This document shows, one piece after another, positions 26,727-36,535 of a stretch of DNA of 58,695 nt; position 1 is the stretch's first letter, and each line of letters opens with the position of its first letter. This stretch comes from Bacteroidaceae bacterium. Lineage in GTDB: Bacteria; Bacteroidota; Bacteroidia; Bacteroidales; Bacteroidaceae. Under the pieces are notes generated by a model that had not been told where the DNA came from, did not search any database, and worked only from the letters and a program-made list of their open reading frames with translations. Where the stretch lies: positions 1 through 58,695 of the forward strand of contig JAFXTO010000031.1 of assembly GCA_017535725.1 (NCBI GenBank), in the 5' to 3' direction. A program made the position numbers and the translations under genes.

Positions 26727-29456
26727 ATGAAAAGGTTTTATATTATATATCTTTTAGGTAGTCTTTCCCTGTTCGCTGGCTGCACCCTCTCTATGGAAGA
26801 ATGGGAAATCTCCGAAGAAGACCGGGGCAAGGACGAGATTTACACCGAAGAGACTGAATACGGAGACATCTCCTACCAGTTCGCGGACAGCGTGCTCTAT
26901 GTCACAGACAATATTCAGGAACAGTATCTCGTTCGCGTGGAGCGCGATAGCATCCTGTACTTCAGCGACCTGCTTCCCGACGAGTGGCGTCCCTACGTCG
27001 GCATGAAGATGGCTGCCGGCATCTCGCACATGTTGCCATACGGTCTTAACCACCGCGTCATTTCCGTACAGAATGTGGGAGGTTTCTACAAGGTGGTCAC
27101 CACAAAGACCTCCATCGAGGATGTATATAAGCACCTCAGCTATTGCATCGACATGGACGTGGCAGCCCCCGACCTCGGAGGCATGGACAGTACGGAACTG
27201 GCGGACTACGGCTACCAGATGCACATTGACCCCGTGACGGGCGATACCACCATTATTGACTGGAACGACTACGACATCGCCCAGGGCGAACGACCGGCAT
27301 ACGCCCGACGCAAATCACTCATTCGCACTCGCGCTGAGAAAGAGATGGATGAGAAGAAGGCCGACGAGAGCGGTGTAGAAACCACTACATGGTTCGATGT
27401 AATGCTTGACACACGCGATGTCAGTAAAATCAAAGAAGGCGCAGGATTTGCGGCCAAGGCCTGGCACGGAATCAACACGGCATTTTTGGACAAAGTGAAG
27501 GCGGCATCAGCAAAGGCCGCGAAAAAGAAAATTGACTGGGATTTCTACGCCGGCTTTGGCATGAAGCTGACAAGTTTTACGCATGTTCATGCTGAACGCG
27601 ACGAGGAAAAGAACTATGAATGTGACTATACGGATACCTGGACGGAATTTGATTTCCGTGCCGAAGTGGGTTTTGAAGCAAAGAATAATTCAAATTATGA
27701 CAAACAACCCAATCTTGCATACTACGACAACGTAAACTTTGGCATTCCTGCTCGCGAGTTCATCGATGGCATGAAGGATGCGATGAAGGGAAAAGCAATA
27801 CCCTCCAAGCTGTCTGATGCCAAGAAGTCCTGGAATAACCTGAAGGTTCGCATCATACTCCCTTTAGCATGTCCTGTTACCGTTGCCATTATCCTCGAAG
27901 GATCCATCACCCCACAAGTGGTGCTCAACGGTTGCCTCTGTGCTAAATTCAAATATACCAGTGACAAAGTCCGTTCCGGACAGGAGGTAAGGAATGGTGA
28001 ACCCAAGAAATACGAGGATGAAGTCATTGAGGAAGGTAAATTCGAGAACGACGGACTGGTCGGCAAAGGCAGCTTCAAGGTGGGAGCGAGCTTCCGTGCT
28101 GCTGTCGGTTTCGAGGTGGCTTCGTCAGTAGGCCTTACCGTGGGTGCTAACATGGATGTCTTCCTTGAAGGAAATATCAGTGCCGACATTGGTAAGATGA
28201 TTGTGGACCAGCAGGAGGAACACAACGTCATCAACAACATTAAAGGCGACGTCAGATTCTATTGCGACATCTATGGGGATATACGCATCTTTGTGGCTCC
28301 ATTGGGCATCAGCCTCTGGGAAAAACAGACAAATAAATTCCTTGTTAAAAACCTTTTCAACTATGCCTACTCCGTGAGCCCAAGTGTCATTGCGAAAAAT
28401 GCCGAAGGGAGGTTCCAATTCGGGAACGTCGCTGACACAGAGATTCCTGACCAGTTTGGTTATGTTGACCAATGGATTTGCTACCGTAACCTCGACGGCA
28501 TCAATTCCTTCTTCTCCAAAGGTCTGAGATATGCAGGCGCTAAGTGCTACTTCGGTCCTATCAAGGACAATAAATGGATTTTGATGACACCTGTGGATAA
28601 CAACTATGATCCCTATTCAAATGTTGGGAAATACGGTTTGGCATCAGCTGGGCCAACCTACCGATTCCGCTCATTCGTGGATTTGGCAAAATATGCCGAC
28701 AAACCCAATGAACCTATTCAAGAGCTACACGTCGTGCCAGTGTTCTACAGCTATAAATCAGACTACAACCCTACTTTTTCTGCAAATAACTTTGAGCAGT
28801 CATTGAAATACATCGACTATGATAACATCATTGAACTCACCAGCGAAGACATCATTGTAGATACGGGCAAACCCCTCATAACTACGCTGCATGCAGGACA
28901 CATCGAAAGCATGGATATCGATGAGATGGTGGACAAAGGACAGTATATCGGGTGGAATGGTAATAGCGACGGCAACAAAAACGGCATCAACCAGATTGAA
29001 AAAGGAAAATCAAAAGCCCTGCGATTATATACGTTCTATACCACCGTCAAGGTGCAAGGCGGTAGCCTCATGGATGGATGGGGACTTACTGTGTACATCC
29101 TTAGTCCTAAGAAGAAGACGTTGTTGAAACAGGTGATTCCCGTCAACAAACTCCGAACTGGAACTTACTCCTTCCTATTCAGTTTCTACTCCGACTGGGC
29201 ACCACAGAGTATGGTCGCCAACCCAGAAGACGAGGAGGATTTGCAGACTGACGAATCCAAACTCTACTTCCAAGTAACGCCCTATTGGAACGTATCCGCA
29301 GGGAACGAGATGATGACCGTACCCGCAGCAGACAAGAAATCGCTCCGCAAGTTCCCCATCACCTATTTCAAGGATGATGACAGTAACATGTGGACAAAGA
29401 TTACGAAAAACCCAGGCACCTACGGAGAGAGCGACAACATCAACCTCACTCAGTAG
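26727..29456 (+). CDS. Large lipoprotein, last gene of the surface cluster
   Basis: This 909-residue lipoprotein has a signal peptide with the lipobox LFAGC (Cys about 19), followed by a Glu-rich stretch (MEEWEISEEDRGKDE) that may act as a surface-export signal. Residues about 240-620 alternate short helices and Gly-rich strands (VGASFRAAVGFEVASSVGLT), somewhat like the central part of the giant protein. I cannot name a family. It begins 40 nt after the Ig-like lipoprotein. No clear terminator follows it, and mnmA converges from the other strand 21 bp later. Confidence 0.75.
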   Translation: MKRFYIIYLLGSLSLFAGCTLSMEEWEISEEDRGKDEIYTEETEYGDISYQFADSVLYVTDNIQEQYLVRVERDSILYFSDLLPDEWRPYVGMKMAAGISHMLPYGLNHRVISVQNVGGFYKVVTTKTSIEDVYKHLSYCIDMDVAAPDLGGMDSTELADYGYQMHIDPVTGDTTIIDWNDYDIAQGERPAYARRKSLIRTRAEKEMDEKKADESGVETTTWFDVMLDTRDVSKIKEGAGFAAKAWHGINTAFLDKVKAASAKAAKKKIDWDFYAGFGMKLTSFTHVHAERDEEKNYECDYTDTWTEFDFRAEVGFEAKNNSNYDKQPNLAYYDNVNFGIPAREFIDGMKDAMKGKAIPSKLSDAKKSWNNLKVRIILPLACPVTVAIILEGSITPQVVLNGCLCAKFKYTSDKVRSGQEVRNGEPKKYEDEVIEEGKFENDGLVGKGSFKVGASFRAAVGFEVASSVGLTVGANMDVFLEGNISADIGKMIVDQQEEHNVINNIKGDVRFYCDIYGDIRIFVAPLGISLWEKQTNKFLVKNLFNYAYSVSPSVIAKNAEGRFQFGNVADTEIPDQFGYVDQWICYRNLDGINSFFSKGLRYAGAKCYFGPIKDNKWILMTPVDNNYDPYSNVGKYGLASAGPTYRFRSFVDLAKYADKPNEPIQELHVVPVFYSYKSDYNPTFSANNFEQSLKYIDYDNIIELTSEDIIVDTGKPLITTLHAGHIESMDIDEMVDKGQYIGWNGNSDGNKNGINQIEKGKSKALRLYTFYTTVKVQGGSLMDGWGLTVYILSPKKKTLLKQVIPVNKLRTGTYSFLFSFYSDWAPQSMVANPEDEEDLQTDESKLYFQVTPYWNVSAGNEMMTVPAADKKSLRKFPITYFKDDDSNMWTKITKNPGTYGESDNINLTQ

Positions 29457-29477
29457 CCGATTTGATGTAAGAAAGGT

Positions 29478-30611
29478 TCACAACCGAATTTCGCCGGAGC
29501 CGTAGCAGCGGTGCTTCTGCTCGTCGTAGAGCACACAAAACTGACCGGGCGCCACACCTTGCAGGGGGCGCTCGGTTTGTATTTCCAGTCGTCCGTCGGG
29601 AAGTTGGGTGACGACGGCTGGGCAGAAGTCAGGGGTATGGCGAATCTTAAGGGTCACTGGCAGATTGAGATGACTCCCATTAGCCCCATTAAGCCCATCA
29701 AACCCATTAGACCCCTCAACCTCAAAGGGATTCACCGTCAGCCAGTGCGGTGCCGTCACATGGAAGTGGTCAGAGTAGGCGGCGATGGGGTCGTAGCCAT
29801 GGGCCACCCAGAGGATGTTGCGGCGCATGTCCTTCTCCACCACATACCAGGGGCCACCGCTGAAGCCGAGACCTTTGCGCTGGCCAATGGTGTGGAACCA
29901 AAGACCACGATGGAGGCCGAGGACACGACCCGTCTCGCGGTCGATGACCTGACCAGGATTGTCACCCAAGTATTTGCGGATGTAGTCGTTGTAGTCTATC
30001 TTGCCGAGGAAGCAGATGCCCTGACTGTCCTTGCGGTGAGCAGCAAGCAGGTGCTCACGCTCCGCAATGGCACGCACTTCTGCTTTCGGCAGATGGCCGA
30101 TGGGGAAACAGGCTTTCTGCAACTGCCAGGGCTGGAGTTGCGCGAGGAAATCGGTCTGATCCTTGACTGGGTCGGGACTCGTACAGAGCCATGTGCGTCC
30201 TGCTGCATCTTCCTCGGTCTGGGCGTAATGCCCCGTGGCGATGATGTCGTAGTCCTTCCCCACCCGTTCATCGAAGACTCCGAACTTGATGAGGCGATTG
30301 CACATCACATCGGGATTGGGCGTCAGGCCCTGACGAACCTGCGTGATGGTATAGTCAACGACTTTTTCCCAGTAGTCACGATGCAGGTCAATGACTTCCA
30401 AGGGCAGGCGGTACTTGGCGGCCACGGCACGCGCCATCTCCATATCTTCCTCGATGGTACACGTGAAGTCGGTCTGATCGCGGTCGGGGCCTATCTGAAT
30501 GTACCACAGATCCGGTCGTACGCCCTGCTCTACGAGCAAGGCGACCGCAACCGAACTGTCGACACCGCCGCTAAGCAACGCGGCAACCTTCTTCCCACGC
30601 AGATCCTTCAT
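29478..30611 (-). CDS. mnmA: tRNA-uridine 2-sulfurtransferase MnmA
   Basis: MnmA thiolates U34 of tRNA Lys, Glu and Gln using ATP and a sulfur-relay partner. The 377-residue protein shows the PP-loop SGGVDSS near the N-terminus, the first catalytic Cys in NPDVMCNRLIKFG and the second in SQGICFLG. The C-terminal beta barrel is present but carries an insertion, GSNGFDGLNGANGS (about 299-313), encoded by a CCCATTAA-type repeat. It lies 46 bp downstream of alaS on the same strand and is probably co-transcribed with it. The window also holds tRNA-Gln and tRNA-Lys genes, whose products include substrates of this enzyme family. Confidence 0.95.
   Translation of the reverse strand: MKDLRGKKVAALLSGGVDSSVAVALLVEQGVRPDLWYIQIGPDRDQTDFTCTIEEDMEMARAVAAKYRLPLEVIDLHRDYWEKVVDYTITQVRQGLTPNPDVMCNRLIKFGVFDERVGKDYDIIATGHYAQTEEDAAGRTWLCTSPDPVKDQTDFLAQLQPWQLQKACFPIGHLPKAEVRAIAEREHLLAAHRKDSQGICFLGKIDYNDYIRKYLGDNPGQVIDRETGRVLGLHRGLWFHTIGQRKGLGFSGGPWYVVEKDMRRNILWVAHGYDPIAAYSDHFHVTAPHWLTVNPFEVEGSNGFDGLNGANGSHLNLPVTLKIRHTPDFCPAVVTQLPDGRLEIQTERPLQGVAPGQFCVLYDEQKHRCYGSGEIRL
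29674..29716 (-). repeat. CCCATTAA-type 9-bp repeat inside mnmA
   Basis: The units CCCATTAGC, CCCATTAAG, CCCATCAAA and CCCATTAGA stand in a row within the coding frame and yield a Gly-Asn/Asp-Gly-rich loop. This is the same family as at 3652-3693. Confidence 0.85.
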
Positions 30612-30657
30612 GGACGAATGAACGGGGTTAACAATGAATAATTAAAAAGGAACGGAT

Positions 30658-33351
30658 TTAGGCCAGAGCCAGTTCAAGGAACTTGTCGATGGCAGCGCCG
30701 AGGCCATCGGGGTTCTTACCACCAGCCGTGGCGAAGTGAGGCTGACCGCCTCCACCGCCCTGGATGAGCTTGGCAGCATCGCGGATGACCTTACCGACAT
30801 TGACACCGTGCTCCTTGACGAGCAGGTCGGAGGCGGCACAGGTGAGCAGCGGCTTGTTCTCATTCAGGGAACCGATGCAAACGAGGGCATTCTCCACTTC
30901 GGCACGCAGTTGGAAGGCGATATCCTTCACTGCCTCGGCCGGTAGGATGCACTTACCGCTGAGGATGCAGATGCCATCACGCTCCACAGCCGTACGCATG
31001 AGTTCTGCCTTGTACTGCTGAGCCTTCTCGTGGATAAACTCCTCTGCCTGCTTCTTCATGCCAGCATTCTCACTGACCAGTCGGTCGATGGCACCCTTCA
31101 GGTCTGGGGCACCGTTGAACATCGAGCGGAGAGCTTCGATGGTGTCTTGCAGCTGGTAGAGGCATTCCTCCACCTTGGCGCCCGTGATGGCCTCTATTCG
31201 GCGGATTCCAGCGGCCACGCTACCCTCAGAGGTAATTTTGAACATGCCTATCTGACCCGTTGCCTTCACGTGACAGCCGCCACAGAACTCCACACTCTGT
31301 CCGAACTGGACGACACGGACGCGGTCACCATATTTCTCGCCGAAGAGGGCGATGGCGCCCAGTTCCTTAGCCTCCTCGATGGGCACGTCGCGGTGATCCT
31401 GAAGAGGAATGTTCTCGCGAATGCGTTGGTTGACAATACGCTCTACCTGGCGCAGTTCCTCGGCGGTCACCTTCTGGAAGTGGCTGAAGTCAAAACGGAG
31501 ACCTTCGGACGAGACGAGCGAACCCTTCTGCTCGACATGTGCTCCCAGGACTTCGCGCAGGGCCTGATCAAGGAGATGCGTGGCGCTGTGGTTGGCTTCG
31601 CTAGCATGACGCTTGTCGGTGTCCACGCAGGCCATGAACTCAGCCTCGGGATGTTCCGGCTGTTTCTTGGCAATATGCACGGTTTGACCATTCTCGCACT
31701 TGGTATCAATAATCTCAATGGTCTCAAACTCGCTGACAAGGACACCTTGGTCGCCCACCTGTCCACCCATCTCGGCATAGAAGGGGGTGTTGTCAAGGAC
31801 AATCTGATAGTAGGTCTGCTTCTTCTGCACGGTCTTACGGTAGCGCAAGATATGGCAGGTGTATTCAGTATTGTCCCAGCCGACGAATTTAGTTGAAACG
31901 TTGAAAGGTTGCAACGTTGAAGGATTGTCCGTAGCTGAAGTGTCTTTCAACGTTTCAACATTTCCACTTTTCCACTTTACCACTTCCACCCAGTCATCGG
32001 TCTCGACGGCAGCGGCATTGCGTGCACGTTCCTTTTGTTTCTGCATTTCGACATTGAAACCAGCTTCGTCGACGGTCAAGCCGTTCTCGCGACAGATGAG
32101 TTCCGTCAGGTCGAGGGGGAAACCGTAGGTGTCGAAGAGGGTGAAAGCCTGCACGCCGTCAATCTCGGTCTTACCAGCAGCCTTCGTGTCGGTCATCACC
32201 TTGTCCAACAGCTTGATACCCGTTTCCAGTGTACGCAGGAAGCTCTCTTCCTCCTCCTTCATCACCTTGTCAATAAGTTCCTTCTGGGCGATGAGTTCTG
32301 GATAGGCGCCACCCATCTCTTCCGTCAGAGTGGGCAGGAGCAGGTGCATGAAGGGACGCTTCTGACCGAGGAAGGTATAAGCATAGCGGACAGCACGACG
32401 CAGGATGCGGCGGATGACGTAGCCAGCCTTGGCGTTGGAAGGCAGTTGGCCATCGGCAATGGAGAAGGCCACGGCACGAATATGGTCGGCAATGACGCGC
32501 ATGGCGACATCGATTTCCTCCGTCTCGCCGTATTTCTTGCCGGACAGCTGCTCGATAGCCTTGATGACGGGCTGGAAGACGTCAGTGTCGTAGTTGGAGT
32601 GCTTACCCTGCAGGGCACGGACCAAGCGTTCAAATCCCATACCCGTGTCAATGACATTCATGCCTAAGGGTACGAGGGAACCGTCGGCCTTGCGCTCGAA
32701 CTGCATGAAGACGATGTTCCAGATTTCGATGACCTGCGGGTCGTCCTTGTTGACGAGTTCGCGACCGGGCACCTTGGCTTTCTCCTCGGGCGTACGGCTG
32801 TCGAGATGGATTTCTGAGCAGGGACCACAGGGGCCCGTCTCACCCATCTCCCCGAAGTTGTCGTGCTTGTTGCCCTCGATGATGTGGTCTGGTGCAACAT
32901 GCTTTGCCCAGTAGCCAGCGGCCTCATCGTCGCGAGCGATGCCTTCTTCGGGCGAACCCTCGAAGATGGTGACATAGAGGTCCGCAGGGTCGAGGCCAAT
33001 AACATCGACGAGGTATTCCCACGCCATGTCGATGGCACCCTCCTTGAAGTAATCACCGAAGGACCAGTTTCCCAACATCTCGAAGAGCGTGTGGTGGTAC
33101 GTGTCGTGTCCCACCTCTTCGAGGTCGTTGTGCTTTCCGCTGACGCGGAGGCACTTTTGGGAGTCGGCACGGCGGCGCGGTTCTGGGTCCTTGGTACCGA
33201 GAATGATATCTTTCCACTGGTTCATACCGGCATTGGTGAACATCAGGGTGGGGTCGTCCTTGACGACAACCGGGGCGGAGGGCACGATGGTGTGTCCCTT
33301 CTGGGCGAAGAACTGCTTGAAGCTCTCGCGGATTTCGTTTGCAGTACGCAT
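30658..33351 (-). CDS. alaS: Alanyl-tRNA synthetase
   Basis: AlaS charges tRNA-Ala and edits mischarged Ser and Gly. The start at 33351 ([15 protein letters not shown]) fits the family; eight further upstream codons are unlikely. The 897 residues contain class II core motifs ([12 protein letters not shown] near 40), the editing-domain zinc ligands in HSATHLL and [13 protein letters not shown], and the C-Ala glycine motif [15 protein letters not shown] near the end. Residues about 458-487 ([20 protein letters not shown] and following) look foreign: they are encoded by an inverted pair of TTGAAA-type repeats and add about 27 residues just before the editing region. A TACCTTTG promoter lies upstream. 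Confidence 0.96.
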   Translation of the reverse strand: MRTANEIRESFKQFFAQKGHTIVPSAPVVVKDDPTLMFTNAGMNQWKDIILGTKDPEPRRRADSQKCLRVSGKHNDLEEVGHDTYHHTLFEMLGNWSFGDYFKEGAIDMAWEYLVDVIGLDPADLYVTIFEGSPEEGIARDDEAAGYWAKHVAPDHIIEGNKHDNFGEMGETGPCGPCSEIHLDSRTPEEKAKVPGRELVNKDDPQVIEIWNIVFMQFERKADGSLVPLGMNVIDTGMGFERLVRALQGKHSNYDTDVFQPVIKAIEQLSGKKYGETEEIDVAMRVIADHIRAVAFSIADGQLPSNAKAGYVIRRILRRAVRYAYTFLGQKRPFMHLLLPTLTEEMGGAYPELIAQKELIDKVMKEEEESFLRTLETGIKLLDKVMTDTKAAGKTEIDGVQAFTLFDTYGFPLDLTELICRENGLTVDEAGFNVEMQKQKERARNAAAVETDDWVEVVKWKSGNVETLKDTSATDNPSTLQPFNVSTKFVGWDNTEYTCHILRYRKTVQKKQTYYQIVLDNTPFYAEMGGQVGDQGVLVSEFETIEIIDTKCENGQTVHIAKKQPEHPEAEFMACVDTDKRHASEANHSATHLLDQALREVLGAHVEQKGSLVSSEGLRFDFSHFQKVTAEELRQVERIVNQRIRENIPLQDHRDVPIEEAKELGAIALFGEKYGDRVRVVQFGQSVEFCGGCHVKATGQIGMFKITSEGSVAAGIRRIEAITGAKVEECLYQLQDTIEALRSMFNGAPDLKGAIDRLVSENAGMKKQAEEFIHEKAQQYKAELMRTAVERDGICILSGKCILPAEAVKDIAFQLRAEVENALVCIGSLNENKPLLTCAASDLLVKEHGVNVGKVIRDAAKLIQGGGGGQPHFATAGGKNPDGLGAAIDKFLELALA
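31891..31980 (-). repeat. Inverted TTGAAA-type repeat pair inside alaS
   Basis: On the plus strand, GTTGAAACGTTGAAAGGTTG-like units (31892-31922) are followed after a short loop by TTTCAACGTTTCAACATTTCC-like units (31944-31980). The pair could fold as a hairpin. It keeps the alaS frame open and resembles the intergenic arrays at 33952-34155. Confidence 0.82.
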
Positions 33352-33440
33352 ATCGTTGGATTTACAGATTATCAATATTTCGACATTTCAGCATTCCGAA
33401 ATTTCGACATCATGGATTATTGAATTTTTCAAATCGGGCG

Positions 33441-33448
33441 CAAAGGTA
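33441..33448 (-). promoter_or_regulatory. -7 element of alaS-mnmA
   Basis: The minus strand reads TACCTTTG, followed by GCGCCC in the initiation region as in many Bacteroidales promoters. It lies about 90 bp before the alaS ATG. A -33 TTTG is not clear. Confidence 0.6.
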
Positions 33449-33574
33449 CAAAAAAAAGTTCACGCGCGCGTACATATTCTCTCTTTTTCTTCACGGAGCG
33501 AAAGAAAAACCATCAAAAAGGAGTCTATAGAAAAGAAAAAAGATGAAATAGGGTGCAGAGTGCATAAAAAGAGT

Positions 33575-33582
33575 TATCTTTG
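33575..33582 (+). promoter_or_regulatory. -7 element of the MerR-type gene
   Basis: TATCTTTG followed by CACCC matches the Bacteroidales -7 consensus. The predicted transcript start is near 33589, 17 nt before the ATG. Confidence 0.6.
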
Positions 33583-33605
33583 CACCCGAAACCAAAAAGA
33601 AGTCT

Positions 33606-33953
33606 ATGGCACTGAACACAAACAAAGAGCTGAAGCAATTCTATTCTATTGCCGAGGTGAGCGAGATGTTCTCCCTGCCGGCTTCGCTGTTGCGCTATTG
33701 GGAGAAGGAATTCCCCACCATCCATCCGAGGAAGAGCAGCAACGGACAGCGCTTATACACCAAGGAGGACATCGAGGAAATCAGACTCGTCTATGACCTG
33801 GTGAAAGGGCGCAACATGAAGTTAGCAGCTGCCCGAGAACTGATAACGCAGAACCGCGAGGGCGCCAAGAACAGCAGCGACCTGCTGCAACGCATGTTAA
33901 GTGTGCGCGAGCAACTCATTGCCCTCAAGAAGGAACTGGACGGTTTAAATTGA
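33606..33953 (+). CDS. MerR-family transcriptional regulator, small
   Basis: This is a 115-residue DNA-binding protein. The winged helix-turn-helix covers about 12-80 (YSIAEVSEMFSLPASLLRYW, then GQRLYTKEDIEEIRLVYDLV), and a short C-terminal helix (about 88-113) would form a dimerisation coil. There is no effector domain and no Cys cluster, so it is not a metal sensor of the classic kind. Single-domain MerR proteins of this size are common in Bacteroidales; their targets are mostly unknown. It is a single gene, convergent with rel. Confidence 0.88.
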   Translation: MALNTNKELKQFYSIAEVSEMFSLPASLLRYWEKEFPTIHPRKSSNGQRLYTKEDIEEIRLVYDLVKGRNMKLAAARELITQNREGAKNSSDLLQRMLSVREQLIALKKELDGLN

Positions 33954-34155
33954 AAGGTTGAAAAATTGAAAAGTTGAAAGGTTGAAAAATTGAAAAGTTG
34001 AAAGGTTGAGAAGTTGAAACGTTGAAACGTTGAACAGCTCTGTTTCTTTACGAATAGGGGGGCTGCAAGTCTATATTTCAACTTTTCAACATTTCAACTT
34101 CTCAACCTTTCAACCTTTCAATTTTTCAACTTTTCAACATTTCAACTTTTCAACC
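33952..34155. repeat. Inverted TTGAAA arrays between convergent genes
   Basis: 33952-34033 carries TTGAAAAGTTGAAAGG-type units on the plus strand directly after the MerR-type stop codon. 34075-34155 carries the inverse directly after the rel stop codon (rel is on the minus strand). Each array is therefore in sense orientation to its own gene, and the pair can form a long hairpin. It may serve as a two-way transcription end. Confidence 0.85.
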
Positions 34156-36450
34156 TTAGTTCACTCTCGTTATTTCCTCGATTCCATCGACTTTCTTCAG
34201 GTCTTTGATGATGGCATTCAGGTTATCCGTATCGTGAACGCTGAGTTCGATGTCTCCCTGGAAAATGCCGTCGTTGGCTGCGATGGACAGCTGATGCACG
34301 TTGACATTCAGCTGGCCCGTGATGATATCCATGAGGCTCTTGATGATACCCACCCGATCGATGCCTTCGAGGTGAAGGGTTGCGGAGAAGTTCAGTTGTT
34401 GGTGAGTATCCCAGAAGACGGCGAGGATGTGATTGCCATCGACGTTCTTCAGTCTGTCGGCGATGTCGCAGCGACGCTTGTGGATAATCACGCGATTTTG
34501 GTCATCGATATAGCCCAGAACCTCATCGCCGGGAATAGGATGGCAATGGGGACACATGGTCACACGGTGAATGTTCTCCTCGTTGAGGTACAGCGGTTTC
34601 TTGCGATCCACGACTAACGGTTCTCCCTGCGGTGCAGGCATCAGCGGCTCGTCCTGCACGGGCTTGCTCTTGTAGAAGGGAACGAAACGTTTCCACCCCT
34701 TTCCTTTCTTCTTGTTCTGCTCAGGTTTGCGGTGGAGGGCTTCGACGTCCTCGTCTGTCAGTACAATCGTTCCTGCTCCGATACCCGCATAAAGATCCTC
34801 GCGCAAGTCCACCTTATGAATCATGCACAGGCGGTCGAGCACATAGCTGTTCTGCTCGAAGTCGTGGTCAGTACACCACTGCGCCACAAGTTCCTCACCC
34901 TTCTTCTGCTGCTCGCGACGCTGGCGGCGCAGGTGAATGGCAATTTTTCCACGTGCCTTGCCCGTCGTTGCAACGTTAATCCACGCTGGTTCTACACGTA
35001 CCTCCTTTGAAGTGAGGATTTCCACCTGGTCGCCACTCTTCAAAACGTAGCTATAGGGCACCAGCTGGTGGTTCACCTTGGCGCCCATACAGTGGGTGCC
35101 AACGACAGAATGGATAAGGAAAGCGAAGTCCAGCACCGTACTGCCAGTAGGCATTGTCTTGAACTCGCCTTTCGGGGTAATGACAAGAATTTCAGAGGAA
35201 TATAAGTTCAGCTTGATGGTAGAAAGGAAGTCCATAGCCGATGGTTGCGGGTCATCGAGGATTTCCTTGATAGTGAGAAGCCACTTGTTGAGTTCTGTCG
35301 CCTTGGTGTCCGTGGCATCGATATCGTCCTCACCATCCTTGTAGCGCCAGTGTGCGGCAAAGCCGCGCTCAGCAACATCGTCCATGCGGCGGGAACGAAT
35401 CTGCACCTCCACCCAGCGTCCACCAGGACTCATCAGAGTCGTATGAACGGCACGGTAGCCATTGGACTTGGGGTTCGAAAGCCAGTCGCGGAAGCGGTCG
35501 GGGTGTGCCTTATAGATAGACGTACAGATGGCATAGATACGCATACACTCGGCATTTTCGACGTCCTGGTCATCGGGATTGCTGGAATCAAATACAATGC
35601 GCACCGCCAGCAGGTCATAGATTTCCTCGAATTCCACATGCTTGGTCTGCATCTTGTTCCAAGCGCTAAAGGGTCGTTTGACGCGAGCACTGATATCATA
35701 GGGCAAACCCAGTTTGTCCAGCTTCTCACGGATGGGTCGGATGAAAGAGTTGAACGTCTCGTCCAGATGCGGGCGTATTTCGTTCAACCGCTGGCTGATT
35801 TCCTTATATGACTCTGGGTGTTCGTACTGGAAACTGAGATCCTCCAGTTCTTCCTTGATGCGGTTGAGTCCCAGACGATGGGAGAGCGGAGCATAGATGT
35901 ACAGCGTCTCGCCAGCAATCTTGTACTGCTTATGAGGAGGCTGAGAGCCCAAGGTTCGCATATTGTGCAGACGGTCGGCAATTTTGATGAGGATGACGCG
36001 GATGTCATCGCTCATCGTCAAGAGTAATTTCTTGAAAGATTCGGCCTGCGCCGATGCCTTGTCGCCAAAAATACCTCCTGAGATTTTCGTCAGGCCGTCC
36101 ACAATCTGTGCAATCTTGTCGCCGAAGACGTTCTTCAAATCCTCAACCGTGTACTCTGTGTCCTCCACGACGTCGTGGAGGAGTGCGGCACAGATGCTGG
36201 TTGAGCCAAGACCTATTTCGCCACAGACAATCTGTGCGACGGCAAGCGGGTGTGTGATATAGGGTTCCCCCGAGAGGCGTTGCACCCCCTCGTGGGCCTT
36301 GCGGGCAAAGTTAAAGGCTTTAGCAATAAGTTCGGTCTTCTTCCGATGGGGAGAGGCGAGATAGGTGTCAATGAGGTGTTGGTAAGCTTGCTGTACCATG
36401 TCCTCGTCCTTTTGCTGTTGCAGCTGGGTGTGGGCTTTTTCTTCTTCCAT
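34156..36450 (-). CDS. rel: Bifunctional (p)ppGpp synthetase/hydrolase
   Basis: Rel/SpoT enzymes make and break the stringent-response alarmone. The 764-residue chain has an N-terminal HD hydrolase domain with ligands intact (HEGVQRLSGEPYITHP, LLHDVVEDT, KIADRLHNM). The synthetase domain (about 220-380) contains ISARVKRPFSAW, IYDLLAVRIVF and NGYRAVHT. A TGS domain (about 420-480) and a C-terminal ACT domain (about 690-760) follow. Both activities are predicted. It is the last gene of the parA-parB-DUF5683-transglycosylase-rel operon, 85 bp after the transglycosylase gene. Confidence 0.95.
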   Translation of the reverse strand: MEEEKAHTQLQQQKDEDMVQQAYQHLIDTYLASPHRKKTELIAKAFNFARKAHEGVQRLSGEPYITHPLAVAQIVCGEIGLGSTSICAALLHDVVEDTEYTVEDLKNVFGDKIAQIVDGLTKISGGIFGDKASAQAESFKKLLLTMSDDIRVILIKIADRLHNMRTLGSQPPHKQYKIAGETLYIYAPLSHRLGLNRIKEELEDLSFQYEHPESYKEISQRLNEIRPHLDETFNSFIRPIREKLDKLGLPYDISARVKRPFSAWNKMQTKHVEFEEIYDLLAVRIVFDSSNPDDQDVENAECMRIYAICTSIYKAHPDRFRDWLSNPKSNGYRAVHTTLMSPGGRWVEVQIRSRRMDDVAERGFAAHWRYKDGEDDIDATDTKATELNKWLLTIKEILDDPQPSAMDFLSTIKLNLYSSEILVITPKGEFKTMPTGSTVLDFAFLIHSVVGTHCMGAKVNHQLVPYSYVLKSGDQVEILTSKEVRVEPAWINVATTGKARGKIAIHLRRQRREQQKKGEELVAQWCTDHDFEQNSYVLDRLCMIHKVDLREDLYAGIGAGTIVLTDEDVEALHRKPEQNKKKGKGWKRFVPFYKSKPVQDEPLMPAPQGEPLVVDRKKPLYLNEENIHRVTMCPHCHPIPGDEVLGYIDDQNRVIIHKRRCDIADRLKNVDGNHILAVFWDTHQQLNFSATLHLEGIDRVGIIKSLMDIITGQLNVNVHQLSIAANDGIFQGDIELSVHDTDNLNAIIKDLKKVDGIEEITRVN

Positions 36451-36535
36451 AGCATTGCGTCTTTAATAGTTTCGTGTACATCTTTCTTTATACAGGAGCC
36501 TTCTTCGTCATCTTTTCTATCAGCAGAATGGTGAA

